The position numbers and the translations under genes are program-made. Positions 9,608 through 17,219 of a stretch of 64,000 nucleotides of DNA are shown here, one piece after another (within the stretch, counting starts at the first letter, position 1; each line of letters opens with the position of its first letter). Origin of the DNA: Phenylobacterium sp. (GTDB taxonomy: Bacteria > Pseudomonadota > Alphaproteobacteria > Caulobacterales > Caulobacteraceae); NCBI RefSeq assembly GCF_004297125.1, contig NZ_SCVD01000001.1, positions 396,003-460,002 of the forward strand, given 5' to 3'. Under the pieces are notes generated by a model. That model had not been told where the DNA came from. It saw only the letters and a program-made list of their open reading frames with translations, and did not search any database.

Positions 9608-10294
9608 ATGCCGCCGCCGTCCGAAGCCGCCGTCCAAGCGCCTGCGCCAGACCTGGCCGCGGCCGAACGCGCCAAGGCCAAGAAGCGGGCGGTCGCGCGC
9701 GCCGGATTCCTGCGCCAGACCCTGCGCTGGCACTGGATCAGCGCCGCTGTCTGCCTGGTCGGCATGCTGCTGTTCGCGATCACCGGCATCACGCTCAACC
9801 ACGCCGGCGCGATCATGGCCAAGCCGCAGACCATCGCGCGGGAAGGCGAGCTGCCGGCCCCGCTGCGCGCCGGGCTTCGGGCCGCCGAGACCGCCAAGGG
9901 CGACCTGCCGCCGGCCACCCGCGCCTGGCTGGACAAGGAGATGAAGATCAGGGCGCCGGCGGGACCCGTCGAATGGTCCGCGGGCGAGGCCTATGTGGCG
10001 CTGCCGGGCCCCGGCTCGGACGGCTGGGTCACCCTCGACACCGAGAGCGGGGCGGTCGCCTACGAGCAGACCGAGCGCGGCTGGATCGCCTACCTCAACG
10101 ACCTGCACAAGGGCCGCAACACCGGGCCGGCCTGGAGCTGGTTCATCGACGTCTTTGCCCTGGCCTGCGTCGTGTTCTGCGTCACCGGCCTGCTGCTGCT
10201 GCAACTGCATTCCAAGGCGCGGCCTTCCACCTGGCCGCTGGTGGGGCTCGGATTCCTGATCCCCGTGCTCCTGGCCCTGTTCCTGATCCATTGA
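9608..10294 (+). CDS. PepSY-associated transmembrane helix protein
   Basis: A 228-residue inner-membrane protein of the PepSY-associated TM-helix family. The first TM segment (about residues 40-65, HWISAAVCLVGMLLFAITG) is followed by the conserved ITLNHA. A periplasmic stretch then contains VTLDTESGAVAYEQTERGWIAYLNDLHKGRNTG. Two further TM segments lie near the C-terminus. The conserved histidines (HW, NHA, DLHKG) resemble the heme- or electron-transfer PepSY_TM proteins found beside iron-reductase and ApbE systems. It is the first gene of a four-gene unit with DUF2271, DUF4198 and ApbE proteins. A GTG two codons earlier (9602) is an alternative start; neither start has a clear ribosome binding site. 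Confidence 0.85.
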   Translation: MPPPSEAAVQAPAPDLAAAERAKAKKRAVARAGFLRQTLRWHWISAAVCLVGMLLFAITGITLNHAGAIMAKPQTIAREGELPAPLRAGLRAAETAKGDLPPATRAWLDKEMKIRAPAGPVEWSAGEAYVALPGPGSDGWVTLDTESGAVAYEQTERGWIAYLNDLHKGRNTGPAWSWFIDVFALACVVFCVTGLLLLQLHSKARPSTWPLVGLGFLIPVLLALFLIH

Positions 10295-10304
10295 GGAGAT
10301 CGCG

Positions 10305-10832
10305 ATGCGCGCGGTGAAGTCACCGACCCTGTTCGCCGCCTTGACCGGGGTCGCCGCACTGCCGGCGGCGGCCGACGCCGCCGAACTGGCGGTGAGCGTC
10401 GAGATCCCGCGCCTGTCCGTCGCCGAGTATCATCGACCCTACGTGGCCCTCTGGATCGAGGGGCCGGACGAGGCCGCCGTGAAGACCTTGGCGGTCTGGT
10501 ACAACGGCAAGCTGGCCAAGAACGAAGGCGCAAGCTGGCTGAAGGACATGCGCCAGTGGTGGCGCAAGGCGGGCCGCGGCCTGACACTGCCCGCCGACGG
10601 CGTCAGCGGCCCTACCAAGGCGCCCGGCAAGCACCAGATCGTCGTCACCGCCCAGCAGATGGCCGGCGTCGCGCCGGGTCAGTACAGCCTGGTCGTCGAA
10701 GCGGCCCGCGAAGTCGGCGGCCGCGAGGTGATCCGCGTGCCCTTCTCCTGGCCGCCCAAGGCCGGCGCCAAGCCCGCCACCGTGGCGGGGACCACCGAAC
10801 TCGGCGCGATCACCGTCGCCACCAAGCCCTGA
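10305..10832 (+). CDS. DUF2271-type exported protein, possible flavinylation target
   Basis: 175 residues with a signal peptide (cleavage probably after AAADA, about residue 25). The body has the DUF2271 pattern: PYVALWIEG, LAVWYNGKLAKNEGASWLKDMRQWWRKAG. A DGVSGPT motif follows, with Asp98 and Thr104. ApbE enzymes attach FMN to the last Ser/Thr of DxxSGA(S/T) motifs; here the usual Ala is Pro, so Thr104 is only a candidate site. GAGGAG lies 7 bases before the ATG. It is 10 bases after the PepSY gene and in the same operon as apbE. The exact electron-transfer role is not known to me. Confidence 0.8.
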   Translation: MRAVKSPTLFAALTGVAALPAAADAAELAVSVEIPRLSVAEYHRPYVALWIEGPDEAAVKTLAVWYNGKLAKNEGASWLKDMRQWWRKAGRGLTLPADGVSGPTKAPGKHQIVVTAQQMAGVAPGQYSLVVEAAREVGGREVIRVPFSWPPKAGAKPATVAGTTELGAITVATKP

Positions 10833-10852
10833 ACCCTCCGGAGCCCCGCACC

Positions 10853-11656
10853 ATGTCGATCGCTATCCGTACCGCCGTCGCCGCGGTCATCGCCCTGGCC
10901 ATCGCCCCCGCGGCGCAGGCTCACCGCTCGTGGCTGGCGCCCTCGGCGACCGTGCTCTCCGGAGCCGAGCCGTGGGTGACGGTGGACGGGGCCGTCTCCA
11001 ACACCCTGTTCTACCCGGACCACGTCGCCATGCGCCTGGACGGGCTGAAGGCGATCGGGCCGGACGGCGCGCCGGTCCCGATCCAGAACGGCTCGACGGG
11101 CAAGTACCGCTCGACCTTCGACCTGCAGCTGAAGACGCCGGGGACCTACAAGATCTCCAATGCCTCCGAGGGCATGAGCGCCTCCTACAAGCTGGGCGGC
11201 GAGACCAAGCGCTGGCGGGGTTCGGCGGCCGACTTCGCCACGGCGATCCCGAAGGACGCCACCGAGGTGCAGGCGTCCAGCAGCGCCCGCCGCGTGGAGA
11301 CCTTCGTGACCTCCGGCGCGCCCAGCACCGGCGCCCTGAAGGTCACCGGCAAGGGGCTGGAGCTGGAGCCGATCACCCATCCGAACGACCTGGTGGCCAG
11401 CGAGAAGGCGAGGTTCAAGCTGCTGGCGGATGGCAAGCCCGCCTCGGACGTCGAGGTCGAGGTTGTCCTGGGGGCCACGCGCTACCGGGCCAAGGGCCAG
11501 GAGTTCAAGGTGAAGACCGGCGCGGACGGTGTGTTCGAGGTCAAATGGCCGGAGCCGGGCATGTACTGGATCGAGGCCTCGGTGCGGGGCCAGGACCCGT
11601 CCGGCCTCGCCCGCAACTCGGGCTATGCTGCCACGTTCGAGGTCCTGCCGGACTAG
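10853..11656 (+). CDS. DUF4198-type exported protein
   Basis: 267 residues. A signal peptide ends at about AAQA (residue 22), immediately followed by the HRSWLAPS motif typical of DUF4198 proteins, in which the newly exposed N-terminal histidine is a likely metal ligand. Two beta-rich domains follow. The second (about 165-265) carries the Ig-like DGKPASDVEVEVV and GVFEVKWPEPGMYWIEA segments. Members often accompany metal uptake genes, and here the neighbours are PepSY, DUF2271 and ApbE. A periplasmic accessory role in an iron-responsive redox system is inferred; no enzymatic function is evident. Confidence 0.8.
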   Translation: MSIAIRTAVAAVIALAIAPAAQAHRSWLAPSATVLSGAEPWVTVDGAVSNTLFYPDHVAMRLDGLKAIGPDGAPVPIQNGSTGKYRSTFDLQLKTPGTYKISNASEGMSASYKLGGETKRWRGSAADFATAIPKDATEVQASSSARRVETFVTSGAPSTGALKVTGKGLELEPITHPNDLVASEKARFKLLADGKPASDVEVEVVLGATRYRAKGQEFKVKTGADGVFEVKWPEPGMYWIEASVRGQDPSGLARNSGYAATFEVLPD

Positions 11657-11657
11657 C

Positions 11658-12650
11658 ATGCGCCGCGTCGCTGTCCCGCTGTCGCTGACACCCGAGGCGG
11701 CGAGGCCGCGGGACGGACGGCCCGTGGCCCTGGGCGGCCCGACCATGGGCGTGACCTGGAGCCTGCGGGCCTGGGCGCCGAGGACGCTGAGCGACGCCGT
11801 CCTGTCGGCTGCCGTCCAGGCGGCCTGCGACACGGTGGTGGCGCAGATGAGCACCTGGGAGCCGGCCAGCGACCTTAGCTGCTACAACGACGCCGCGCCG
11901 GGGACCTGGGCGCCCGCGCCCGCGCATCTGCTGACGGTGCTGGGCGCGGCGCTCGAGACGGCCGAGCTGAGCGGCGGCGCGTTCGATCCCACGGTGGGGC
12001 CGCTCGTCGACCTCTGGGGCTTCGGCGCGGCGGGGGCGACGACCGTCGAGCCTGCGGTCGCCAGCCTGCGGGCGGCCAGGGTGGGCTGGCGCGACCTGCG
12101 CATCGACACGGAGAACGGGCGGATCTTCCAGCCCGGCGGCCTGCGCCTTGATCTGGCGGGCATCGCCAAGGGCTTCGGCGTCGACCTTGCGGCGCGGGCG
12201 CTGGAGGGGCTGGGCGTGCGCGACTACCTGCTGGAGATCGGCGGCGAGCTGCGGGGCGGCGGCGTCAAGGGCGACGGCGAACCCTGGTGGGTGGAGATCG
12301 AGGCGCCGCCGGAGGGGGAACTGGCCGAAGTGCCGATCCTGGTCGCCCTGCACGGCCTTTCGATCGCCACCTCGGGCGACTGGCGGCGCGCCTGGTCGGC
12401 CGGTGGGCGCCGCTACAGCCACACCCTGGATCCGGCCACCCGCGCGCCCGTGGAGGACGCCATCGCGGCGGTCAGCGTCCTGCATCCCGACTGCATGCGG
12501 GCGGACGCCCTCTGCACGGCCCTGACCGTGCTGGGGCCGGCGGCGCCCGACTTCGCCGATCGCCACGACATCGCGGCGCATATCGTGTCGCGCGGGGCCG
12601 ATGGGCTGCGAGAGTGGGTCTCGCCCGCCCTGGGACGCCTACTCGATTGA
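11658..12650 (+). CDS. apbE: FAD:protein FMN transferase
   Basis: Transfers FMN from FAD to a Ser/Thr of a periplasmic target protein through a phosphoester bond. The 330-residue chain has the ApbE landmarks: TMGVTWSL near residue 35, a CDTVVAQMSTWEPASDLSCYN region, GGAFDPTVGPLVDLWGFG, LDLAGIAKGFGVD, LEIGGELRGGG, TSGDWRR and the metal-binding DALCTALTVLG. No signal peptide is evident, so it may be cytoplasmic or use another start. The ATG follows the DUF4198 stop by one base, so it ends a four-gene operon whose DUF2271 member has a flavinylation-like motif. Confidence 0.92.
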   Translation: MRRVAVPLSLTPEAARPRDGRPVALGGPTMGVTWSLRAWAPRTLSDAVLSAAVQAACDTVVAQMSTWEPASDLSCYNDAAPGTWAPAPAHLLTVLGAALETAELSGGAFDPTVGPLVDLWGFGAAGATTVEPAVASLRAARVGWRDLRIDTENGRIFQPGGLRLDLAGIAKGFGVDLAARALEGLGVRDYLLEIGGELRGGGVKGDGEPWWVEIEAPPEGELAEVPILVALHGLSIATSGDWRRAWSAGGRRYSHTLDPATRAPVEDAIAAVSVLHPDCMRADALCTALTVLGPAAPDFADRHDIAAHIVSRGADGLREWVSPALGRLLD

Positions 12651-12652
12651 AC

Positions 12653-13168
12653 CTAGTGAATGGTCCGGTGCGCCTCGCCCGGCTCTGACGGCGCGCCCAG
12701 GCGGGCGGGCAGGGGCCAGCCGGCGCGGGCCAGGGCGGCGTTCAGCGACCGGGCCAGGATCATCACCTGCTGCGGATCCGAGACCAGGGGCGCGATCAGT
12801 TTCTCGCCCAGTTCGAAAGCCACCGGTGCGACTCCGCAGGCGACCACCAGGCGTTGCAGGTCGGGCGCCGCGCCGCCGCATTCGCAGCATTCCGCGCAGA
12901 TGGGACGCAGTCTCGAGGCCTCGACGGCCTGGATCCAGGCCAGGAACAGCGCCGCCACCCGCGGATTGGTCCGCTGGATCAGGGCCTGCGAGACCGGCCG
13001 GTGCGGCGCCTCCCCCGCGCAGCGCGCCGCCGCCCATGCCCTCAGACCGCAGATCAGCAGGTTCTCGCCGGGCGTGAGGTCAGCGCCGTGAGGGGCGGGG
13101 GACGCAGGTTTCAGTCGCACTCCATCGCCTCGGGGAGGAAGGGCGACTATGATGCGACTGCGATGCAT
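12653..13168 (-). CDS. Conserved-looking hypothetical protein with a Cys cluster
   Basis: I do not recognise this protein. From the ATG at 13168 it has 171 residues. A central CAECCECGG motif (three CxxC-type cysteines) and two more cysteines (ICG, ARCAGEAP) suggest metal binding. The rest is alanine- and leucine-rich and probably helical. It is convergent with apbE (two bases between the stops) and lies 41 bases downstream of the CHAT gene on the same strand. It may therefore be the third gene of a luxR-CHAT unit. The start is uncertain; a GTG further in (VRLKPASP) is possible. Confidence 0.5.
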   Translation of the reverse strand: MHRSRIIVALPPRGDGVRLKPASPAPHGADLTPGENLLICGLRAWAAARCAGEAPHRPVSQALIQRTNPRVAALFLAWIQAVEASRLRPICAECCECGGAAPDLQRLVVACGVAPVAFELGEKLIAPLVSDPQQVMILARSLNAALARAGWPLPARLGAPSEPGEAHRTIH

Positions 13169-13209
13169 TCGCAACACGAACACCCAACGTCTCCGGGCGA
13201 ACCGCGGAC

Positions 13210-16200
13210 TTAGCCGTCCGCGGTGATGACCACGAAAGGCGCCCAGTAGGCGGGGTGCGCCCATTCGGGCCGCCAGCCGGGCAGGGCCGAACCGTCGGGC
13301 CGGCGGCCGGTGCGGACGGTCCGCATGGCCTGCTGCAGGGCCTGGGCCTTGGAGAGCCTGGGATTCGCCTTCTGGATGGCCAGGGTCTGCACGGTGAGCG
13401 CCGCCGTGGCGTCGTCGAACACCCGCCAGTGGCTGACCAGCAGGGCGCGGGCCCCGGCGTACAGGAAGGCGCGGGCCAGGCCCGAGAGGCTGTCGGCCCC
13501 CGGCGCGCCGTCGCTGCCCGCGGTGTTGCAGGCCGACAGGATCACCCAGTCGGCGGAAAGATCGAGGGCGGCGGCTTCCGAAGCGGTCAGCACGCCGTCA
13601 TCCTCGGCGGTGGCCTTGCCCGGCGGGGTCAGCACCAGGCCGGGCTCGTCCAGGCCCGCCAGCTCGTGGGAGAGCAGGCCGTGGGTGGCGATGGCCACGA
13701 CGCCGGCCTTGGCGATGTCGGGCGAGGTCTTGATCGCCGCCTCGGTCGCCCTGCCGCCCAGCCGCACGGTGGTCTGCGGCGCGCCCAGGGTGCGGGCCAT
13801 GGCGCGCAACTCGTCGGCCGTGCCGGGCAAGGGCGCGAAGACCGGCTTCGTCTCGCCCGAGCGGGCGGTCCAGGCGGAGATGCCGCCGATGGTCGGATCG
13901 CCATAGCCGACGAAGGCCCAGCGCTGGGAGGCGGGCCGTTTCGACGGGGCGGTGGTGCGCAGGCTCGCGACCGAGGGCAGGGTGGTGAGCGCGTAACGGT
14001 CGGCGAGCCAGCTCGTGGCGGCCAGCGACTGGGCGCCGGTTCCGCCGCCTTGCGGCGCCGTGGTGGGCAATAGCCCCAGGGGCAGGCTGCCGAACGCGCC
14101 CGAGGTGGTCACGAACAGCCGGTCGACGCCGCCCAGCGCGCTCTCCACCGGCCCGATCAGGTCGCGGTACAGGCTGTAGGCGATCTGCAGGTCGAAGGGG
14201 GCCACGTGGCCGTCGAGGATCGGCCGACCCTTGCCGCCGCAGGCCCCGTCGTCGACCTGGCAGCGCAGGGCGCGGATGCGGGCTTCCAGCTCCGGCTGAC
14301 CGCCTTCGATGCGGTTCCACAGCACCCTGGTGCGCGACAGCGCGAAGACGTGGACGTCCTGCCCGGTCGGCACGATGAACAGCATGCCCTCGCCGGGCCG
14401 CAGGCGCTTCTGGGCCTGGATGACGGTTAGGGCGGGGGGCGCGATGGTCTCGGCGTACTTCGGATTGTCCTTCTGCAGCCGGGCGTCGAGGCCGGCCAGT
14501 TCGCGTCCCACGGCGTCCAGGGCGGCGCCGACGCGCGCGGCCTTGGCGGGATCGTCCTGGGGCAGGGCGCGCGCCAGCTGCCCCTCGATCTGACGCACCT
14601 CGCCGGCGAGGGCCTGCCGGACCCTGGCGTCGCCGGCCGCGGCCTTGCGGGTGAAGGCGGCGCGCGCGGCGGTCTGGGCCAGGGCGCGGGCGGCGGGCGA
14701 AACCTCCAGGTCCTGGGCGGCGGTGAAGGCCTGGTCCTGCAGGCGGGGCAGCTCGGCCGGCTGCTCGCGGGACGCCAGCCAGGCCAGGCGCAGGTAGCGG
14801 CGGAATACCGGCTCGGCGGCCTGGCCGGTCTCGCCGTCGGCGCGCGCGCGACGGATGGCGGCTTCGGGGTCCGAGCCGGCGGCGCTGAGGTCGGCGGAAC
14901 GGCGAGCGCGCACGATGGCCACGGCGCGCGACGACAGCTGCTCGGCGCCGGTGTTGGCCGCCAAGTGGTGCTGGTTCTCGGCCAGGGCGTCGTAGGCGGC
15001 GGCGGTGGTCGGGTGGCGCTCGCCCAGTTCCGTGCGGCGGACCTCCAGGGCCTTGCGCAGCATGGGCTCCGCCTCGGCATAGCGCCCCCGTGCGCTGAGA
15101 TCGGCGGCGAGCCCGGCATACGCCTGGGCGGTCGCCAGGTTGTCCTCGCCCTTGGCGGCGCGGACGATGGCGAGCGCGCGCCGGTGCAATCGCTCGGCTT
15201 CGGCGTGCTTTCCACGGGCAGCGAGGTTGTCGCCTAGGGCGCCATAGCTGGCGCCGGTATCGGCGTGCTTCTCGCCCAGAGCCTTGCGGCGGACCTCCAG
15301 GGCCCGGCGCAGCAGGGGCCCGGCCTCGTCGGTGCGGCGTTGAGCGTCCAGATTGGCCCCGAGCGCCGCGGCGTCGGCGGCCGTCGCGGGATGGCCGCTC
15401 CCACGCACGTCCTCGTCGGTCGCCAGGGCAAGGCGCAGCAGGGGTTCGGCCTCCCCGTGGCGGCCCTGGGCGTCCAGGTTCGAGCCCATCCGGGCATAGG
15501 CCTGGGCCGTGGCCGCGTCGCGCTCGCCGAACACCTCGCGACGGATCGCGAGCGAGCGGCGGTGCAGGGGTTCGGCCTCCACATGGCGGCCCAGTTCGTC
15601 GAGCGTGGCGGCCAGCGCGCCCATATCGGCCGCCACGCCCGGATCCTTGTCGCCGAGCAGGCGAAGGTCGATTTCGGCGGCCAGACGGTACAGCGGTTCC
15701 GCCTCGCGGGGCTTCGACTGGGCGCGCATCACATCGGCAAGGGCGACGATGGCGGCGGCGGCCTCGGCGCTCCGCGGCCCGAACAGGGCCCGGCTGGCGG
15801 TCAGCAGGTCGCGGCGAAGGGGCTCGGCCTCGGCGAAGCGGCCGCGCCGCTCCAGCACGCCGGCCAGGTTCGAGATCGCCAGCAGGGTCTGCGGGTCGCG
15901 ATCGCCCAGCGCCTTGCGATCGACCCCGAGCGCGCGGCGATAGAACGGCTCGGCGTCGGCGTCACGGCCCTGGCGGACCAGGGCCTGACCGATCCACGAC
16001 CAGGAGACGGCGGTGACGGGAGCGTCCGGCCCGTAGGCGCGAAGTTCGATCGCGACGCGCTTGCGGGTGACCTGCTCGAGCCTGCGCCATTGGCTGGCTG
16101 CGCGCGCGGCCTCGGCCTCGACCACCAGCGTCTGCCACGCGGCGGTTTCCTTGGCGGTCAGCGCGCGCGGGCTCGCAGGGGCGCCGGCGGCGAACGCCGA

Positions 16201-16272
16201 GGCTCCTGGACAAGCAATAATGCAGAGCAGCGCGACAGCCGTCAGGCCCGCGCGCCGAACTCGGGGACGCAT
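13210..16272 (-). CDS. Exported TPR-CHAT domain protein
   Basis: 1020 residues. A signal peptide (residues 1-27, AVALLCIIACPGASAFA) is followed by about ten tetratricopeptide-like repeats of 42 residues (about 60-440) with the recurring pattern AEPLxRRALxxxRxxxGExxxxTA. A linker comes next, then a C-terminal CHAT caspase-fold domain (about 700-1020). The catalytic dyad is intact: His864 in IATHGLLSHELAG and Cys915 in LSACNTAGSDG. CHAT domains are clan CD proteases or their relatives. The signal peptide puts this one outside the cytoplasm, unlike defence-type CHAT proteins. It lies 36 bases after a LuxR-type regulator on the same strand, so the two probably form an operon. The substrate is unknown. 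Confidence 0.88.
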   Translation of the reverse strand: MRPRVRRAGLTAVALLCIIACPGASAFAAGAPASPRALTAKETAAWQTLVVEAEAARAASQWRRLEQVTRKRVAIELRAYGPDAPVTAVSWSWIGQALVRQGRDADAEPFYRRALGVDRKALGDRDPQTLLAISNLAGVLERRGRFAEAEPLRRDLLTASRALFGPRSAEAAAAIVALADVMRAQSKPREAEPLYRLAAEIDLRLLGDKDPGVAADMGALAATLDELGRHVEAEPLHRRSLAIRREVFGERDAATAQAYARMGSNLDAQGRHGEAEPLLRLALATDEDVRGSGHPATAADAAALGANLDAQRRTDEAGPLLRRALEVRRKALGEKHADTGASYGALGDNLAARGKHAEAERLHRRALAIVRAAKGEDNLATAQAYAGLAADLSARGRYAEAEPMLRKALEVRRTELGERHPTTAAAYDALAENQHHLAANTGAEQLSSRAVAIVRARRSADLSAAGSDPEAAIRRARADGETGQAAEPVFRRYLRLAWLASREQPAELPRLQDQAFTAAQDLEVSPAARALAQTAARAAFTRKAAAGDARVRQALAGEVRQIEGQLARALPQDDPAKAARVGAALDAVGRELAGLDARLQKDNPKYAETIAPPALTVIQAQKRLRPGEGMLFIVPTGQDVHVFALSRTRVLWNRIEGGQPELEARIRALRCQVDDGACGGKGRPILDGHVAPFDLQIAYSLYRDLIGPVESALGGVDRLFVTTSGAFGSLPLGLLPTTAPQGGGTGAQSLAATSWLADRYALTTLPSVASLRTTAPSKRPASQRWAFVGYGDPTIGGISAWTARSGETKPVFAPLPGTADELRAMARTLGAPQTTVRLGGRATEAAIKTSPDIAKAGVVAIATHGLLSHELAGLDEPGLVLTPPGKATAEDDGVLTASEAAALDLSADWVILSACNTAGSDGAPGADSLSGLARAFLYAGARALLVSHWRVFDDATAALTVQTLAIQKANPRLSKAQALQQAMRTVRTGRRPDGSALPGWRPEWAHPAYWAPFVVITADG

Positions 16273-16308
16273 ACTCCCGTCCTCTCACGAATCTCCCACG
16301 CGTTGACC

Positions 16309-17199
16309 TTACTCGCCTGTCGGGCGAATCCGCATGGGACCTGACGCCGCGCCGGGACCCCCTGAGCCGATATAGCCCAAAATGGCGGCACGCTGGATCG
16401 CCTGGGAGCGGCCCCCTGCGCGAAGCTTGCGGGCGGCGTTGGTGACATGGAACCGGACCGTGGGAAGCGAGATGGCCACAAGCTCGCCGATCTCTGCGTC
16501 AGTTTTGCCGGCGGCGGCCCATTTCAGGCACTGGATCTCGCGTCGGGTCAGCCGAGCCGGCGTCTTGTCGGAGCCGGCGATCGCCTCCTCGTAGGTGGCC
16601 ACGAACTTCAGGGCCAGGATGTGCATCTCGGCCGCATGCGCCGCGAACGCGCGGGCGACGTCGAACCCAGGATCGGCCGTGGCCCAGATGACCGTGCCGA
16701 TCACCCCGCCCGGCAGATAGGTCGGCGCCACGATCGAGGCGCCCACGCCATAGGTTTCGATCGTTCCCTCGGCCGTGATGGCGTCCAGTGCGCGATTCGG
16801 CCGCCAGGACTCGAACCGACCGCCGGTGAAGTAATACGGCTCCGAACACGCGCGCGAGGCGTGGACGAAAGCCGCCTTCAGTGCGAAGCCGTGGTCCTCC
16901 CAATAGCGCAGGTCCGGATCCACCCAGCGAAAGGTGGTCTCCGCGAAGGGCCGCCCGTCCGCGCCCGCCGGCGGGACGGTGGACGAGATGTCGGTGGCCG
17001 CGGCGACGAATGGCAGGCCGACGCGCGTCCCGATTGCCACGATTTCGCGGGCCAGGACCTCGGCGTCGGCAAGCAAGGTCGATGCGGCGACCATCAGCGT
17101 CCGCGCGCCCCCTATCACTTCCAATAGCTTGTTCGCTTGCGCCGCGAGCCGCAAGGTCCGAGCCTCGCTCGGATAAGAAGCGACGTTGATAACGCCCAT
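16309..17199 (-). CDS. LuxR-family transcriptional regulator
   Basis: Up to 296 residues. The C-terminal LuxR helix-turn-helix (about 218-275) reads LTRREIQCLKWAAAGKTDAEIG, then SLPTVRFHVTNAARKL. The N-terminal two thirds (FRWVDPDLRYWEDHGFALKAAFVHASRACSEPYYF) resembles an autoinducer-binding or GAF-like sensor domain, but the ligand is not known. Only 20 bases separate this start from the divergent TonB receptor start, and no minus-strand ribosome binding site is visible there. A later start, such as the ATG at 17094, is therefore possible. Its likely targets are the CHAT gene downstream and the divergent receptor operon. Confidence 0.8.
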   Translation of the reverse strand: MGVINVASYPSEARTLRLAAQANKLLEVIGGARTLMVAASTLLADAEVLAREIVAIGTRVGLPFVAAATDISSTVPPAGADGRPFAETTFRWVDPDLRYWEDHGFALKAAFVHASRACSEPYYFTGGRFESWRPNRALDAITAEGTIETYGVGASIVAPTYLPGGVIGTVIWATADPGFDVARAFAAHAAEMHILALKFVATYEEAIAGSDKTPARLTRREIQCLKWAAAGKTDAEIGELVAISLPTVRFHVTNAARKLRAGGRSQAIQRAAILGYIGSGGPGAASGPMRIRPTGE

Positions 17200-17219
17200 G
17201 AGGGCGCAGGGGAGGAATG

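Noticed and set aside
13210..17199. CHAT/gasdermin-type defence pair
   Set aside because: No gasdermin-like gene was found nearby and the CHAT protein has a signal peptide; the genes around it are metabolic or regulatory.
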